Of a stretch of 6,950 bases of DNA, positions 6,859 through 6,950 are shown one piece after another. The stretch covers positions 1-6,950 of the forward strand of contig CAMGJS010000044.1 in NCBI GenBank assembly GCA_946056455.1. The letters are read 5' to 3'. The position numbers and the translations under genes were made by a program. Position 1 is the first letter of the stretch, and each line of letters begins with the position of its first letter. The stretch is from an uncultured Clostridia bacterium. GTDB lineage: Bacteria > Bacillota > Clostridia > Oscillospirales > Ruminococcaceae. Under the pieces are notes generated by a model, which had not been told where the DNA came from, searched no databases, and saw only the letters and a list, made by a program, of their open reading frames with translations.

Positions 6859-6870
6859 CCCTTTCCTTTC
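6859..6870 (-). promoter_or_regulatory. Ribosome binding site fixing the start of the amidotransferase gene
   Basis: The minus strand reads GAAAGGAAAGGG here, five bases before the ATG at 6853-6851. The longer frame opens with a TTG at 6889-6887 that has no Shine-Dalgarno sequence and lies directly behind the terminator T-tract. The ATG at 6853 is therefore the supported start. Confidence 0.8.
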
Positions 6871-6892
6871 GTGGAAATATCGTATTCAAAGC

Positions 6893-6950
6893 AAAATAAA
6901 AAAGGCGCCCGTTCCGCCCCTATATAATAAGGTACGGAATGAACGCCTTT
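6893..6950 (-). terminator. Leader intrinsic terminator, probable attenuator of the operon
   Basis: Read on the minus strand, 6950-6944 (AAAGGCG) pairs perfectly with 6907-6901 (CGCCTTT). The stem continues through 6943-6941 with 6910-6908 (one C-G, two G-U), 6939-6935 with 6916-6912 (TTCCG/CGGAA) and 6932-6930 with 6921-6919. Only A6940/C6911 and A6933/G6918 are mismatched, and 6922-6929 is the loop. The descending arm runs straight into TTTTTTATTTT (6903-6893), the hallmark of a Rho-independent terminator. It ends about 40 nt before the first start codon. No convincing promoter fits between, so I infer that it lies inside the operon's 5' leader and controls read-through. The alternative is an ordinary terminator of an upstream gene outside the window. 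Confidence 0.85.

Noticed and set aside
6893..6950. Leader hairpin read simply as the terminator of an upstream gene
   Set aside because: Not excluded, but less likely: only about 40 bases separate the T-tract from the first start codon and I find no credible promoter there. Sequence beyond 6950 would decide.
1..6950. tRNA or rRNA genes, CRISPR arrays, insertion sequences and tandem repeats
   Set aside because: I saw no repeated spacers, transposase-like frames, terminal inverted repeats or structured RNA gene signatures; the window is filled by the seven genes and the leader.

Overview
The window holds one compact operon, read entirely from the minus strand (right to left), that encodes a self-contained ammonium-assimilation module. 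It comprises a split, archaeal-type glutamate synthase (GOGAT), a type I glutamine synthetase and an ANTAR-family antitermination regulator. The short intergenic gaps, strong AGGAGG-type ribosome sites, many-cysteine ferredoxins and protein style suggest an anaerobic Firmicute of class Clostridia, probably a Ruminococcus/Oscillospiraceae-type gut or rumen bacterium. That placement is inference from family resemblance; no rRNA or other marker is present.

Layout in transcription order. A leader at 6854-6950 carries a strong intrinsic-terminator hairpin (6893-6950) about 40 nt before the first gene. The genes follow: glutaminase (class II amidotransferase) domain protein (6853-5759); FMN/glutamate synthase domain protein with an N-terminal 2[4Fe-4S] ferredoxin (5758-4253); four-cluster ferredoxin (4247-3813); FAD/NAD(P)H oxidoreductase (3816-2578); GXGXG beta-helix domain protein (2576-1863); glutamine synthetase (1845-634); pseudo-receiver-ANTAR regulator (599-15). 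Gaps range from a 4-nt overlap to 34 nt, and no gene-free stretch exceeds 100 bases. Nothing on the plus strand looks like a gene.

How the parts work together. Glutamine synthetase makes glutamine from glutamate and ammonia. The amidotransferase subunit releases ammonia from glutamine, the FMN subunit uses it to convert 2-oxoglutarate to glutamate, and the GXGXG subunit probably forms the structural third domain. The usual GltD subunit is absent. The FAD oxidoreductase and four-cluster ferredoxin beside it are the obvious substitutes for carrying electrons from NAD(P)H to the FMN subunit.

The most interesting points are three. The leader terminator has too little room after it for a separate promoter, so it looks like an attenuator, and the operon's last gene encodes just the class of RNA-binding antiterminator that controls such elements. 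The regulator's receiver domain lacks the phosphorylation residues, so its signal is unknown. The glutamine synthetase lacks the flap glutamate, the feedback arginine and the C-terminal tail expected of the family, which raises the question whether it is a normal enzyme, a modified one or a sensor.
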